A stretch of 64,000 nucleotides of DNA, taken from Gammaproteobacteria bacterium (GTDB lineage Bacteria > Pseudomonadota > Gammaproteobacteria > JAJDOJ01). The stretch spans positions 1-64,000 of the forward strand of contig JALSSO010000026.1 of the NCBI GenBank assembly GCA_026984215.1, given 5' to 3'. The position numbers and the translations under genes are program-made. The notes under the pieces were generated by a model. It saw only the letters and a program-made list of their open reading frames with translations. It searched no databases and was not told the DNA's origin. Below, piece after piece: positions 44,133-53,406 of the stretch; the first letter of the stretch is position 1; each line of letters starts with the position of its first letter.

Positions 44133-44178
44133 GGAAGGAGGGGGAGGCGGCCTGCGGGCCGGTGAGGCCCCTCCTTCC
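44133..44178. terminator. Long-stem hairpin after slyD
   Basis: Perfect outer stem ggaaggagggg (44133-44143) against 44168-44178, enclosing a smaller CGGCC/GGCCG hairpin. In the 73-bp gap between slyD and the convergent gene at 44196. Confidence 0.55.
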
Positions 44179-44195
44179 GCTCGCCGGTCACGCCT

Positions 44196-44855
44196 TCAAG
44201 GCCGCGCCGGAGGAGGAGAGGCGCTGCGCACACCGGGAGCGTGATATTCGAAGACCTCCCGTCCCTTGGGGTCCAGATGCAGCGTGATGCCCCGGCTGGG
44301 ATATTCCAGACGCACTTGGCCGTCCTCCAGGACCCGCCGCCCTTCGGGCGCTCCGAAACGGGTCACCAGATAGGCCTCGTCCAGGCCGGCGTAAGCGGGG
44401 CTGTAGGTCAGGGCGAGGATGCGCTGGCCTCCCAGGGCCGCCCAGCGATCCGACGCGAGCGTATGGCGCACCGCCCCGGACGGCTGGGCCTCGCCGCCCG
44501 CCTCCGACACGCGCAGCCCCTCCGGGATCTCGAGCACCGCGATGATGCGGGCCTCCAGCCCGCCCAGATTCCGTTTGCCGAAGTAGGCCTCCAGGGAACG
44601 CCTTCCGCCCGGCGAGACGAACACGGCCACCGCCTCGGGCTCCCCGAACCGACGCACCGCATCATCGAACGTGGCCCGCCCAAGGGGCAGACCGAACACG
44701 CGGTGGCTCCCGTCGGGAAGCACCTCCACCTGCCAGGGCAGATCGGTCATCGCGCGGCGCGCGCCTTCCCGTGGCATCCAATACAGCGCCACCGCGAGGA
44801 CCACGGCCGCCGCCAAAGCCAGTTGCCACCATCGACGCGCAGGTGTTCGTGCCAT
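44196..44855 (-). CDS. Membrane-anchored protein of the YeeE operon, unknown function
   Basis: 219-residue protein. Lys/Arg-rich start, one helix (about residues 8-27), then a soluble domain with two similar parts (about 50-120 and 125-200), each containing a G-x-P or FGAPEG-type turn (VRRFGEPEAVAVFV and LVTRFGAPEGRRVL). No known catalytic motif; family not recognised. It lies 6 bases after the second YeeE-like gene, so it probably works with that transporter in the periplasm. Confidence 0.6.
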   Translation of the reverse strand: MARTPARRWWQLALAAAVVLAVALYWMPREGARRAMTDLPWQVEVLPDGSHRVFGLPLGRATFDDAVRRFGEPEAVAVFVSPGGRRSLEAYFGKRNLGGLEARIIAVLEIPEGLRVSEAGGEAQPSGAVRHTLASDRWAALGGQRILALTYSPAYAGLDEAYLVTRFGAPEGRRVLEDGQVRLEYPSRGITLHLDPKGREVFEYHAPGVRSASPPPARP

Positions 44856-44861
44856 GGTGCC

Positions 44862-45596
44862 TCAGCCGCCGGGGAGGGACGCCTTGGGAACCAGGTAGTA
44901 GTCCGGGGGATGCTCCGGGATGAAGGCGCTGTTGGGAAACAGCGCCAGCATGCCGGCCAGCACCAGCGCCGACACGCCGAGCACCCGGTCCTCCCAGCAC
45001 AGGATCCGCGCCTCATGCGGCCAGAACTGGCGCTGCAGTCGGCGCAGGACCCAGACCCCGGCCACCGCCGTCAGGGTCACCAGCAGGACCGCCGCTCCGA
45101 GCCGGATCCCCAGCAACTGATCGAGACGCCACACGCCACGGTAATCCGAGCGGTAGAAGTCTCCCCACACGGGGAAGACGTCGCCGAACAGCAACGTGCC
45201 CACGAAGAACCCCACGATGAACACCAGCGCGTCCAGCTTGCCCGTGGCCGCCGCGGCCGCCCCCGTACCCGGACAGTATCCGCCCACGACCATGCCCACT
45301 CCAAAGATCAACCCGCCCACGACCATGGGGGCCAGGAAGGTGGGCAGGAAGTACATGCGCGACACGTCCAGGACCCCCAGCAGGGAAAGCCCCCACAACC
45401 CCAGCGCCCCGGTCACGATGGCCGACCACATCACCACCGGCACGTCCACGTCCCGGAAGTAGAAGGCCCGCGCGATCTTGCGGCTGTCGGTGAAACCGGA
45501 GCGCTGGAGCACGAAGCCGAACAGGAATCCCAGGCCCACGGCGGCCCACAGATTCGCCTCGGGCGACAGGGCACCGGTCTTGGCCAGCGGGGCCAT
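44862..45596 (-). CDS. YeeE/YedE-family transporter half, second gene
   Basis: 244-residue membrane protein with about seven helices. VVGGYCPGTGAAAA carries the Cys motif of the sulfur-transport (YeeE/YedE, TsuA-like) family; SGFTDSRKIARAFYF is another family segment. It corresponds to one half of the normal ~350-residue protein, extended at the C-terminus. ATG 45596 overlaps the stop of the upstream half (TGATG). Likely imports thiosulfate or a related sulfur compound together with that half. Confidence 0.8.
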   Translation of the reverse strand: MAPLAKTGALSPEANLWAAVGLGFLFGFVLQRSGFTDSRKIARAFYFRDVDVPVVMWSAIVTGALGLWGLSLLGVLDVSRMYFLPTFLAPMVVGGLIFGVGMVVGGYCPGTGAAAAATGKLDALVFIVGFFVGTLLFGDVFPVWGDFYRSDYRGVWRLDQLLGIRLGAAVLLVTLTAVAGVWVLRRLQRQFWPHEARILCWEDRVLGVSALVLAGMLALFPNSAFIPEHPPDYYLVPKASLPGG

Positions 45597-46120
45597 CACA
45601 GCCACTGTCTCCGCACGAACCAGGCGGCCGCATAGCCGCCGGCGAAGATGGAAATCATGAAGGCCCAGGACCCCACCGATAGCTCCGCGCCGCCCACCAG
45701 GGCTTGGCCGCTGGTGCAACCCCGAGCCAGGCGCGCCGCAAAGCCCACCAAGATGCCGCCCAGCGCCGCCAGCAGCAGACGGCGGCCCGGTGCGATGCCG
45801 GGGCCCCGCAGCACCTCGAAACGAAGCTGCCCGCTCAATGCCGCCCCGGCCACGGCACCGGCCAGGATACCGGCGAGCATGAAGACCAGATAGTGATGCA
45901 GGGGATGCCCCCCTTGCGCGAAATACGGGGCGAAATAGGCGCTGTGCTCGGTCAGTTCCGGGGCGATCCAGTGCTGGAGGGTGGCCGCCAAACGCGTCAG
46001 CCCGCCACTGGCCCCGAAACCACGGCCCGAGACCACGAACGTCAGCACCATCACCAGTCCGAGGGCGACACCGGCCGTGACCGGGCGCCAACAGGAACGC
46101 TCCTCCACTGTGTCATGCAT
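45596..46120 (-). CDS. YeeE/YedE-family transporter half, first gene
   Basis: 174-residue membrane protein with about four helices. GFAARLARGCTSGQALVGGAEL holds the conserved GC-x-SG cysteine of the family. It matches the other half of a YeeE/YedE transporter, so the two genes form a split version. The gap 46121-46238 before lysS has no clear promoter. Confidence 0.8.
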   Translation of the reverse strand: MHDTVEERSCWRPVTAGVALGLVMVLTFVVSGRGFGASGGLTRLAATLQHWIAPELTEHSAYFAPYFAQGGHPLHHYLVFMLAGILAGAVAGAALSGQLRFEVLRGPGIAPGRRLLLAALGGILVGFAARLARGCTSGQALVGGAELSVGSWAFMISIFAGGYAAAWFVRRQWL

Positions 46121-46238
46121 CGGGTGCCTCCTTGGGCGGGCCGTATCGCCCCGCCTCGAAACGGTGGGCCTACCAGCCTACCTCCGCGACGCGAGAAGAC
46201 CTTGATCTCGGGCAGACCCCCGCCTCGGGGCGACAATC

Positions 46239-47753
46239 TCACCGCGCCTCCGGACGCATGTGCGGGAACAACAACACGTCCCGGATCGACGGCGAGTCGG
46301 TGAGCAGCATCACCAGCCGGTCGACACCGATGCCCTCGCCCGCGGCCGGCGGCATGCCATACTCGAGCGCCCGGATGTAATCGGCGTCGAAGTGCATCGC
46401 CTCTTCGTCCCCGGCGGCCTTCTCGCGCGCCTGCTGGCGGAAGCGCTCGGCCTGGTCCTCGGGGTCGTTGAGCTCGGAAAACCCGTTGGCGATCTCCCGG
46501 CCCGCCACGAAGAACTCGAAACGGTCGGTGACCTCGGGATTGCGGTCGTTGCGCCGGGCCAGGGGAGAGACCTCCGTGGGATATTCGGTGATGAACGTGG
46601 GGTCCTGCAGGCGTTCCTCCACGGTCTTCTCGAACAGTTCCAGCTGGAGCTTGCCGATGCCCCAGGTGGGCTTGACCTCCCCGCCCAGGGACTCCAGTCG
46701 TTCCCGGGCCCGCTCCCAGTCCGTGAGGTCGGCCTCGGTCCACTGCGGATTGTACGCCAGCAGGGCCTCGCGCAGGGTCAGGCGCCGGAAGGGCCGGCCG
46801 AAGTCGCACGCCACCCCCTGGTAAGTGATCCGGGTGCCGCCGGTGATCTCCCGCGCCAGCCCCCGCAGCATCTCCTCGGTGAGGTCCATCAGGTCCTCGT
46901 AGGTGGCGTAGGCCTCGTAGAACTCGAGCATGGTGAACTCGGGATTGTGCCGGGTGGACAGCCCCTCGTTGCGGAAGTTACGGTTGATCTCGTAGACCTT
47001 TTCGAAACCGCCCACCAACAGCCGTTTGAGGTAGAGCTCGGGGGCGATGCGCAGATACAACTCCATGTCCAGGGCATGATGATGGGTGACGAAAGGACGT
47101 GCCGCCGCCCCCCCCGGCAACACCTGCATCATCGGCGTCTCCACCTCGATGAACCCACGATCATCAAGAAAATCACGTAGGTATCGGATGATACGGCTGC
47201 GCGTTCTGAAGATCTCCCGGACCTGTTCGTTGACGATGAGGTCCAGGTAGCGCATCCGGTAGCGCTGCTCCTGGTCGGCCAGGCCATGGAATTTCTCCGG
47301 CAGGGGACGCAGGCTCTTGGTGAGCAGGCGGAGGCTGTCCACGTTGACCGACAACTCCCCGGTCTTGGTCTTGAACAGCGTACCCTCGGCGCCGACGATG
47401 TCGCCCACGTCCCAGGTCTTGAAGTCGCGGTACAGGGCCTCGCCCACGTTGTCCCGGCGGATGAAGAGCTGAATGCGCCCGGACATGTCCAACAGGTTGG
47501 TGAAACTCACCTTGCCCATGATGCGCTTGGACATCATGCGCCCGGCCACCGAGACCCGGATGGGATGTTCTTCGAAGAAGGCGCCGGGCTTGTCGTCGTA
47601 ATGGGCATGCAGCTCGGCGGCCAGGTGCTCGCGCCGGAACGTATTGGGAAACGCCTCACCCCGCTCGCGGAGCCGGCGCAACTTCTCGCGCCGCTCGGCG
47701 ATCAGCCGGTGTTCGCCCGCCGCCTCTTCCTTTTTGTTGGTGTGTCGTGTCAT
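46239..47753 (-). CDS. lysS: Lysyl-tRNA synthetase, class II
   Basis: 504 residues, the usual length. OB-fold domain (about 60-170), then class II core: motif 2 [23 protein letters not shown] and motif 3 [33 protein letters not shown] precedes ATG 47753. It follows prfB, a standard pairing. A weak start alternative upstream lacks support. Confidence 0.97.
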   Translation of the reverse strand: MTRHTNKKEEAAGEHRLIAERREKLRRLRERGEAFPNTFRREHLAAELHAHYDDKPGAFFEEHPIRVSVAGRMMSKRIMGKVSFTNLLDMSGRIQLFIRRDNVGEALYRDFKTWDVGDIVGAEGTLFKTKTGELSVNVDSLRLLTKSLRPLPEKFHGLADQEQRYRMRYLDLIVNEQVREIFRTRSRIIRYLRDFLDDRGFIEVETPMMQVLPGGAAARPFVTHHHALDMELYLRIAPELYLKRLLVGGFEKVYEINRNFRNEGLSTRHNPEFTMLEFYEAYATYEDLMDLTEEMLRGLAREITGGTRITYQGVACDFGRPFRRLTLREALLAYNPQWTEADLTDWERARERLESLGGEVKPTWGIGKLQLELFEKTVEERLQDPTFITEYPTEVSPLARRNDRNPEVTDRFEFFVAGREIANGFSELNDPEDQAERFRQQAREKAAGDEEAMHFDADYIRALEYGMPPAAGEGIGVDRLVMLLTDSPSIRDVLLFPHMRPEAR

Positions 47754-47860
47754 CGATTCATCCTGGATTGCAAACGCCGAAGCCGCGGCGTATCCGCAGC
47801 GGCGCAGATCGCCGGGGCCTCTCTCACAGGTGCGCGGCCGCGGCTTCAGGACAAACCCGC

Positions 47861-48956
47861 TCACAGCCCGGACTTGAGGCTGGCCTCGATGAACGGGTCG
47901 AGATCACCGTCGAGCACGGCTTGCGTATTCCCTACTTCAACTCCAGTCCTCAAGTCCTTGATTCGTGACTGGTCCAGCACGTAGGACCGAATCTGGCTGC
48001 CCCAGCCGATGTCGGCCTTGGAATCCTCGAGCTTCTGCTGCTCCTCGCGGCGTTTCTGCATCTCCAGCTCGTAGAGCTTGGCCTTGAGCTGCTTCATGGC
48101 CCGGTCCTTGTTCTGATGCTGGGAGCGCTCGCTCTGGCACTGCGTCACCACGCCGGTGGGCAGGTGGGTGATGCGTACCGCCGACTCGGTCCGGTTGACG
48201 TGCTGACCACCGGCGCCGCTGGCGCGATACACGTCGATGCGCAGGTCGGCGGGATTGATCTCGATCTCCACCTCGTCGTCCACCTCGGGGGAGACGAACA
48301 CGGCGGCGAACGAAGTGTGGCGCCGGTTGCCGGAATCGAAGGGTGACTTACGCACGAGACGGTGAACGCCGGTCTCGGTACGCAGCCAGCCGTAGGCGTG
48401 ATCGCCTTCCACGCGCACCGTGGCGCTCTTGATGCCCGCCACCTCCCCGGGCGAGAGCTCCACGATCTCGGTCTTGAACCCGTGGCGCTCGGCCCAGCGC
48501 AGGTACATCCGCAGCAGCATCTCGGCCCAGTCCTGGGCCTCGGTGCCGCCGGAACCCGCCTGGATCTCCAGATAGGCATTGTGGCTGTCCATCTCGCCGG
48601 AGAACATGCGGCGGAACTCGAGCTGGGAGACCCGCTCCTCCAGCCGCCGCACGTCCTCGGCCACCGCCTGCAGCGTCTCAGCGTCGTCCTCCTCCGCGGC
48701 CAACTCCAACAGCTCCTCTGCCTCCTGGAGCCCGGCACGGATCTCGTCCAGGTTGCGCACCACCGACTCCAGGCTCGCGCGCTCCCGACCCAGACGCTGG
48801 GCGGTCTCCGGATCACTCCAGACGTCGGGATTCTCCAGCTCCCGGGTCACCTCCTCCAGGCGTTCCTTGCGGGAAGCGTAGTCAAAGATACCCCCTGAGG
48901 GCGGCCTCGCGCCCGATGAGGTCCTTGATCTGGCTCCTGAGCGGTTGAATGTCCAT
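47861..48956 (-). CDS. prfB: Peptide chain release factor 2 (programmed +1 frameshift)
   Basis: RF2 terminates at UGA and UAA. Zero-frame codons 1-24 run from ATG 48956 to CTT 48887-48885, then an in-frame TGA; a +1 shift joins the main frame, which reads on to 47861. The product is about 365 residues. It contains SPF (KSPFDS, stop-codon recognition) and GGQ (GAGGQHVNR, peptide release). Regulation by RF2 level follows from the frameshift. Immediately upstream of lysS, with about 107 bases between. Confidence 0.96.
48881..48896 (-). promoter_or_regulatory. prfB: Programmed frameshift site of prfB
   Basis: On the minus strand: AGGGGG TAT CTT TGA C. The internal Shine-Dalgarno-like AGGGGG (48896-48891) lies just before CTT-TGA-C, the canonical E. 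coli-like arrangement. The ribosome skips one base at CTT TGA and continues in GAC. Confidence 0.95.
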
Positions 48957-49040
48957 GAGAGTATTGCTCACCTCGTCTCGACGATACGGGGAAAATACCT
49001 GTTGTGATCTGTCAGAAGAGCGCTACAACCCATTATTCCA

Positions 49041-49075
49041 TCATGAAGACAACCGCTTCATGAATCTTCATGAAT
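49041..49075 (-). repeat. CTTCATGA repeats after rfbB
   Basis: TCATGAAG (49041-49048) and CTTCATGA (49056-49063) form an inverted repeat around 7 bases, and CTTCATGAAT occurs twice in tandem (49056-49065, 49066-49075), overlapping the rfbB stop at 49068. May be a 3' end structure or operator-like site in the 111-bp gap before prfB. Confidence 0.4.
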
Positions 49076-50174
49076 CGGTGCCGTACTGCGTCGCCAGCCA
49101 GTTGCGGTAGCTGCCGTCCATGACGGCCCGCCACCACCGCTCGTTGGCGAGATACCAGTCCACGGTCCGGCGGATGCCGGAGTCGAAGCTCTGCCGCGGC
49201 ACGAAACCCAGCTCGCGCTCGATCTTCCCGGCATCGATCGCATAACGCCGGTCGTGGCCCGGGCGGTCGGCCACGAACCGGATCAGAGACGCCGCCGACC
49301 CACCCCGCGCCGCCGGGCAGGCGGGGAAGCGGCGACGCAATTCGGGATCGGCGGCCATGCGCGCATCGAGCAACCGGCACAGCGCGCGCACCAGATCCAG
49401 GTTACGGATCTCGTTGCGCCCGCCGATATTGTACGTCTCACCGACCCTGCCGGCGTCGAGCACCCCTTCGATGCCCCGGCAGTGGTCTTCCACATAGAGC
49501 CAGTCCCGCACCTGCCGGCCGTCTCCATAGACCGGGATCTCGCGCCCCTCCAGGATGCGGATCAGCGCCAGCGGGATGAGCTTTTCCGGAAACTGGAACG
49601 GGCCGTAATTGTTGGAGCAATTGCTGGTGGTCACCTGGAGTCCGTAGGTGCGATGGTAAGCGCGCACCAGATGGTCGGAGGCCGCCTTGCTGGCCGCGTA
49701 GGGGGAATTGGGGGCGTAGGGCGTGCCCTCGGTGAAGGGCGGATCGGAGGGTCCCAGGCTCCCGTAGACCTCGTCGGTGGAAACGTGATGGAAGCGGTGC
49801 GGTCGACCGTCGCCGGCCAACCACACGGCGCGGGCGGCCTTGAGCAGCGCGTGGGTGCCATGGACGTTGGTGTCGATGAAGGCGTCGGGCCCGTGGATGG
49901 AACGGTCCACGTGGCTTTCTGCGGCGAAATGCACGAGCGTGTCGATGCGCTCGGCGCGCAGCAGGGCCTCGACCGCCTCGGCATCCCGGATGTCACCCTT
50001 CACGAAGCGGAACCGCGGATCGCCCTCGGCCGCCGCCAGACTGGCGCGGTTGCCCGCATAGGTGAGCGCGTCCAGCACCACCACCCGATCCTCCGGGTGC
50101 CGCTTGAGCCAATACAGGACGAAGTTCGCCCCGATGAACCCCGCCCCACCCGTGACCAGGAGTCTGCGCCCCAT
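49068..50174 (-). CDS. rfbB: dTDP-glucose 4,6-dehydratase
   Basis: 368-residue extended SDR making dTDP-4-keto-6-deoxyglucose. VTGGAGFIGANFV is the NAD motif, STDEVYG and YAASKAASDH (Tyr, Lys) the active site. Length normal. GAGGAC precedes ATG 50174. Last gene of the leftward rhamnose set. Confidence 0.95.
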   Translation of the reverse strand: MGRRLLVTGGAGFIGANFVLYWLKRHPEDRVVVLDALTYAGNRASLAAAEGDPRFRFVKGDIRDAEAVEALLRAERIDTLVHFAAESHVDRSIHGPDAFIDTNVHGTHALLKAARAVWLAGDGRPHRFHHVSTDEVYGSLGPSDPPFTEGTPYAPNSPYAASKAASDHLVRAYHRTYGLQVTTSNCSNNYGPFQFPEKLIPLALIRILEGREIPVYGDGRQVRDWLYVEDHCRGIEGVLDAGRVGETYNIGGRNEIRNLDLVRALCRLLDARMAADPELRRRFPACPAARGGSAASLIRFVADRPGHDRRYAIDAGKIERELGFVPRQSFDSGIRRTVDWYLANERWWRAVMDGSYRNWLATQYGTDS

Positions 50175-50182
50175 GGCCGTCC

Positions 50183-51055
50183 TCACCCGTCCGCCCCAGG
50201 CTCGGCCAACATCCGGCGCAGCTGCTCGCGCCAGTGGAGCGGCTCGAGTCGCAGCCGCCGCAGGGTCTCGCGGCAGTCCAGCAGACTGAACCGCGGCCGA
50301 CGCGCCGCGGCGGGATAGTCCTCGGTGCCGATGGGCTGAATGCGCGGTGCGCGCTCCAGCATTCCCGCCGCGCGCCCCTCCTCGGCCACAGCCACGGCCA
50401 GATCGTACCAGCTCGCGCAGCCCGCATCGCTGTAATGGAGCAGGCCCCGAACCTCCCGGTGTTCCAGGGCGAGCGACCACAGCACGCGGGCCAGCCCGCG
50501 CGCCCAGGTGGGCGCGCCGAACTGGTCGGCCACCACCCGCACCGCGCCCCGCTCGCGCATGAGTCGGAGCATGGTGTTGACGAAATTGTGGCCGGCCCGG
50601 GCATAGAGCCACGAGGCCCGAACCACCGCTGCGTCGCAATCGGCCTCCAGCACGCCCTGCTCGCCCGCGTACTTGGTCCGGCCATAGACACTCTCCGGCC
50701 GCGCGGGGTCGTCCGGGCGCCGGGGTCGGCAGGGACCCTCGCCGAAGACGAAATCCGTGGAGACATGGATCAGTCGTGCGCCCAACCGCCCGCAGGCCGC
50801 CGCCAGGTACGCCGGTCCCCGCGCGTTGACCGCGTGGGCGAGGCCGGGCTCGCTCTCGGCCCGATCCACCGCGGTGTAAGCAGCCGCGTTCAGGATCACG
50901 TCCGGACGCAACGCATCCACCACCGAGGTGATCTGCTCGGGGCGGGTGATGTCGAGCTCCCCGCGGCGCAGGCCCCGGACCTCGGCGCCCGGGGGAGCGG
51001 TGTGGAGCAACTCCCGGCCGAGCTGGCCGCCCGCGCCGGTGACCAACACCCTCAT
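50183..51055 (-). CDS. rfbD: dTDP-4-dehydrorhamnose reductase
   Basis: 290-residue SDR reducing the last step to dTDP-L-rhamnose. VTGAGGQLGREL at the N-terminus, STDFVFG and VYGRTKYAGEQ (Tyr-x3-Lys). Start ATG 51055 overlaps the rfbC stop. Eight bases before rfbB. Confidence 0.94.
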   Translation of the reverse strand: MRVLVTGAGGQLGRELLHTAPPGAEVRGLRRGELDITRPEQITSVVDALRPDVILNAAAYTAVDRAESEPGLAHAVNARGPAYLAAACGRLGARLIHVSTDFVFGEGPCRPRRPDDPARPESVYGRTKYAGEQGVLEADCDAAVVRASWLYARAGHNFVNTMLRLMRERGAVRVVADQFGAPTWARGLARVLWSLALEHREVRGLLHYSDAGCASWYDLAVAVAEEGRAAGMLERAPRIQPIGTEDYPAAARRPRFSLLDCRETLRRLRLEPLHWREQLRRMLAEPGADG

Positions 51056-51600
51056 GGAAACACCTCCGCCTCGCCCAACCAGGCCCCGGCGGCGTCCTTG
51101 GCCGAGACCAGCGGCGCGGCGCCCTCGATCAGGGGCCAGTCGATGGCCAGGTCCGGGTCGTCCCAACGCAGGCAGCGCTCGCACTCGGGCGCGTAGTAGT
51201 CCGTACACTTGTAGACGAACTCCGCCTCCTCGCTCAGGACGTAGAAACCGTGCGCGAAACCGGCCGGGATCCAGAGCATCCGCTTGTTCCGCGCCGACAG
51301 GCGCAGGCCCACCCAGCGAGCGAAGGTGGGCGAGCCCCGCCGCAGGTCCACCGCCACGTCGAACACCTCGCCCTGCACCACGCGCACCAGCTTGCCCTGC
51401 GGATGGCAGAGCTGATAGTGCAATCCGCGCAACGTGCCCTGTACCGAGCGGCTGTGATTGTCCTGCACGAAACGCGCATCGATCCCGGCCGCGGCGAACC
51501 GCGCCGCGTGCCAGGTCTCCATGAAAAAGCCGCGGGCATCCCCGTGCACCACGGGCTCGACCAGCACCACGTCCGGGATCTCGGTGGGTGTGAATCTCAC
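51052..51600 (-). CDS. rfbC: dTDP-4-dehydrorhamnose 3,5-epimerase
   Basis: 182-residue cupin-fold epimerase. [19 protein letters not shown] (catalytic His), [16 protein letters not shown] and [26 protein letters not shown] are classical. GTG 51600 overlaps the rfbA stop (GTGA), and the stop overlaps the rfbD start (ATGA). Confidence 0.95.
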   Translation of the reverse strand: MRFTPTEIPDVVLVEPVVHGDARGFFMETWHAARFAAAGIDARFVQDNHSRSVQGTLRGLHYQLCHPQGKLVRVVQGEVFDVAVDLRRGSPTFARWVGLRLSARNKRMLWIPAGFAHGFYVLSEEAEFVYKCTDYYAPECERCLRWDDPDLAIDWPLIEGAAPLVSAKDAAGAWLGEAEVFP

Positions 51601-52487
51601 GTCAGCGAGCTCTCGCGCACCGGTTCCTCCAGCAACCGCAGCAGATAGCGCCGGTAGTCGTTGTCGGCGAACCGCTCGGCCAGGCGCGCCAGATCTCCGG
51701 CCCCGATATAGCCCATGCGGAAGGCCACCTCCTCGGGGCAGGCGATTTTGAGCCCCTGCCGCTCCTCGACGGTGCGCACGAACAGGCCCGCCTCCAGCAA
51801 GGAGGCGTGGGTGCCCGTATCCAGCCACGCCACGCCCCGGCCCAGGACCTCCACCCGCAGCCTGCCGCGCTCCAGATAGCGCCGGTTCACATCGGTGATC
51901 TCCAACTCTCCGCGTGCCGACGGCGCGAGCCCCCGCGCCACCTCCACCACCTCGGCATCGTAGAAGTAGATCCCCGTGACCGCGTAGTGCGAACGCGGCC
52001 GGGCGGGCTTCTCCTCGATGTCCACCACCCGGCCTTGGGCATCGAACGACACCACCCCGTAGCGCTGCGGATCCTTCACGTAGTAGCCGAATACCGTCCC
52101 GCCACGCTCGCGCGCCGCCACCCGGCGCAGAATCCGACCCAATCCCTCGCCGTAGAAGATGTTGTCCCCCAGGATCAGGCACACGGACTCGCCGTCCAGG
52201 AACGGCTCGCCGATGAGAAACGCCTGCGCGATCCCTTCGGGGGCCGGCTGTTCGGCGTAGTCCAGCCGCAGGCCCCACTGCGAGCCGTCGCCCAGCAACG
52301 CCCGAAAGGCCGGTAAGTCCCGTGGCGTGCTGATCACCAGGATCTCCCGGATGCCGGCCAGCATCAACGTGGTGAGCGGATAGTAGATCATCGGCTTGTC
52401 GTAGACCGGCATGAGTTGTTTGCTCACCGACAGCGTCAGCGGATGCAGCCGGGTGCCGGACCCGCCGGCGAGGAGGATGCCTTTCAT
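51597..52487 (-). CDS. rfbA: Glucose-1-phosphate thymidylyltransferase
   Basis: 296-residue nucleotidyltransferase starting the dTDP-rhamnose path. [23 protein letters not shown] is the nucleotide site, and [10 protein letters not shown] and the later [20 protein letters not shown] complete it. ATG 52487 overlaps the end of the acyltransferase gene. Order here is rfbA-rfbC-rfbD-rfbB. Confidence 0.95.
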   Translation of the reverse strand: MKGILLAGGSGTRLHPLTLSVSKQLMPVYDKPMIYYPLTTLMLAGIREILVISTPRDLPAFRALLGDGSQWGLRLDYAEQPAPEGIAQAFLIGEPFLDGESVCLILGDNIFYGEGLGRILRRVAARERGGTVFGYYVKDPQRYGVVSFDAQGRVVDIEEKPARPRSHYAVTGIYFYDAEVVEVARGLAPSARGELEITDVNRRYLERGRLRVEVLGRGVAWLDTGTHASLLEAGLFVRTVEERQGLKIACPEEVAFRMGYIGAGDLARLAERFADNDYRRYLLRLLEEPVRESSLT

Positions 52488-53389
52488 AGATCGCCCGCTC
52501 CCTGCTCTGGAACGGGCGGCCGCCACAGCCGCCCGGTGAGTGGCCACTGCCACCACTCCCAGGGCCGTTCCCGCACGTCACGCTCCAGCTCGGCCACCGC
52601 CTGGGCCATGGCGGCCTCCGGGTCGGCCGGCAGCGCCCGCAGCTCCACGCCGACCCGCCAGCCGTGTTCCTTCACCACGCCATAAAGCAGCCCCGCCCCG
52701 GTGCGCCGGGCGACCCGCAGGATACCGGCCGCCACGTGCAGGCGGCCGCCGAGAAAGGGATATTCCAGGACGAGCCGGAAGCGCGGATCGAAGGCGTCCA
52801 GCAACATCACCACCGTCTCGCCACCGGCGACCACCCGGTACAGGCGCCGCATTCCCTCGTTGATGTGGATCCACGCCCCGCCGATCCGCCCGTGCAGGCC
52901 CGTGACCTTGAAACGGAGGAAATCCCGCTCCACCGGGTCGATGGGCAAGCGGGGATCTTCGATGTCCACGGTGAGCATGCCCAGCCGATGACCGCGCAAC
53001 GCTAGCGACAGCAGCAACAGGTTGAGCCGCCCGTAGTGGGCCATGACGAGAACGATGCCCCGCCCCCTGGACTCGAGGTCCGAGAGCACGGCCTCGCCCT
53101 CGAGCGCCATGAGCCGCGCGCCCTGTTCCCGCCTCAGCCGACGGATCCACCACGCATCGAGGGTCTCGCGAGCGCGCATCTCGGAAAAGCGCCTCAGCAT
53201 CGTCTCGGTGTCGGTCACCCCGGCCGCCCGCAATCCGTGGCGCACACGGGTTGCCGAGCCCTGGTCACAGTTCCGTTCGAGGCGCCCGAGCATTGAGGCG
53301 AGTCGGTAGCCCACCGGCATGGGCAGGCGCGCCAGCGCAGGAAACATCCAGCGGTAACGCAGCACGGGACTCTGCACCCAGCAGGCCAT
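52484..53389 (-). CDS. LpxL/HtrB-family acyltransferase, divergent
   Basis: 301 residues. Family features: an N-terminal hydrophobic region, an arginine-rich middle and the long C-terminal [16 protein letters not shown]. The catalytic HX4(D/E) region reads AHYGRLNLL, with Asn at the acidic position, so lauroyl- or myristoyltransferase activity may be altered. ATG 53389 is used; TTG 53410 (overlapping the PilT-like stop) is the alternative start. Its place between pilT-like genes and rhamnose genes suggests a link to surface glycolipid. Confidence 0.7.
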   Translation of the reverse strand: MACWVQSPVLRYRWMFPALARLPMPVGYRLASMLGRLERNCDQGSATRVRHGLRAAGVTDTETMLRRFSEMRARETLDAWWIRRLRREQGARLMALEGEAVLSDLESRGRGIVLVMAHYGRLNLLLLSLALRGHRLGMLTVDIEDPRLPIDPVERDFLRFKVTGLHGRIGGAWIHINEGMRRLYRVVAGGETVVMLLDAFDPRFRLVLEYPFLGGRLHVAAGILRVARRTGAGLLYGVVKEHGWRVGVELRALPADPEAAMAQAVAELERDVRERPWEWWQWPLTGRLWRPPVPEQGAGDL

Positions 53390-53406
53390 CGCCGGCGGCC
53401 CGGCGG

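Noticed and set aside
47861-48956. prfB as a pseudogene broken by an in-frame TGA
   Set aside because: The stop lies in the canonical programmed frameshift site with its internal Shine-Dalgarno, so the gene is functional.
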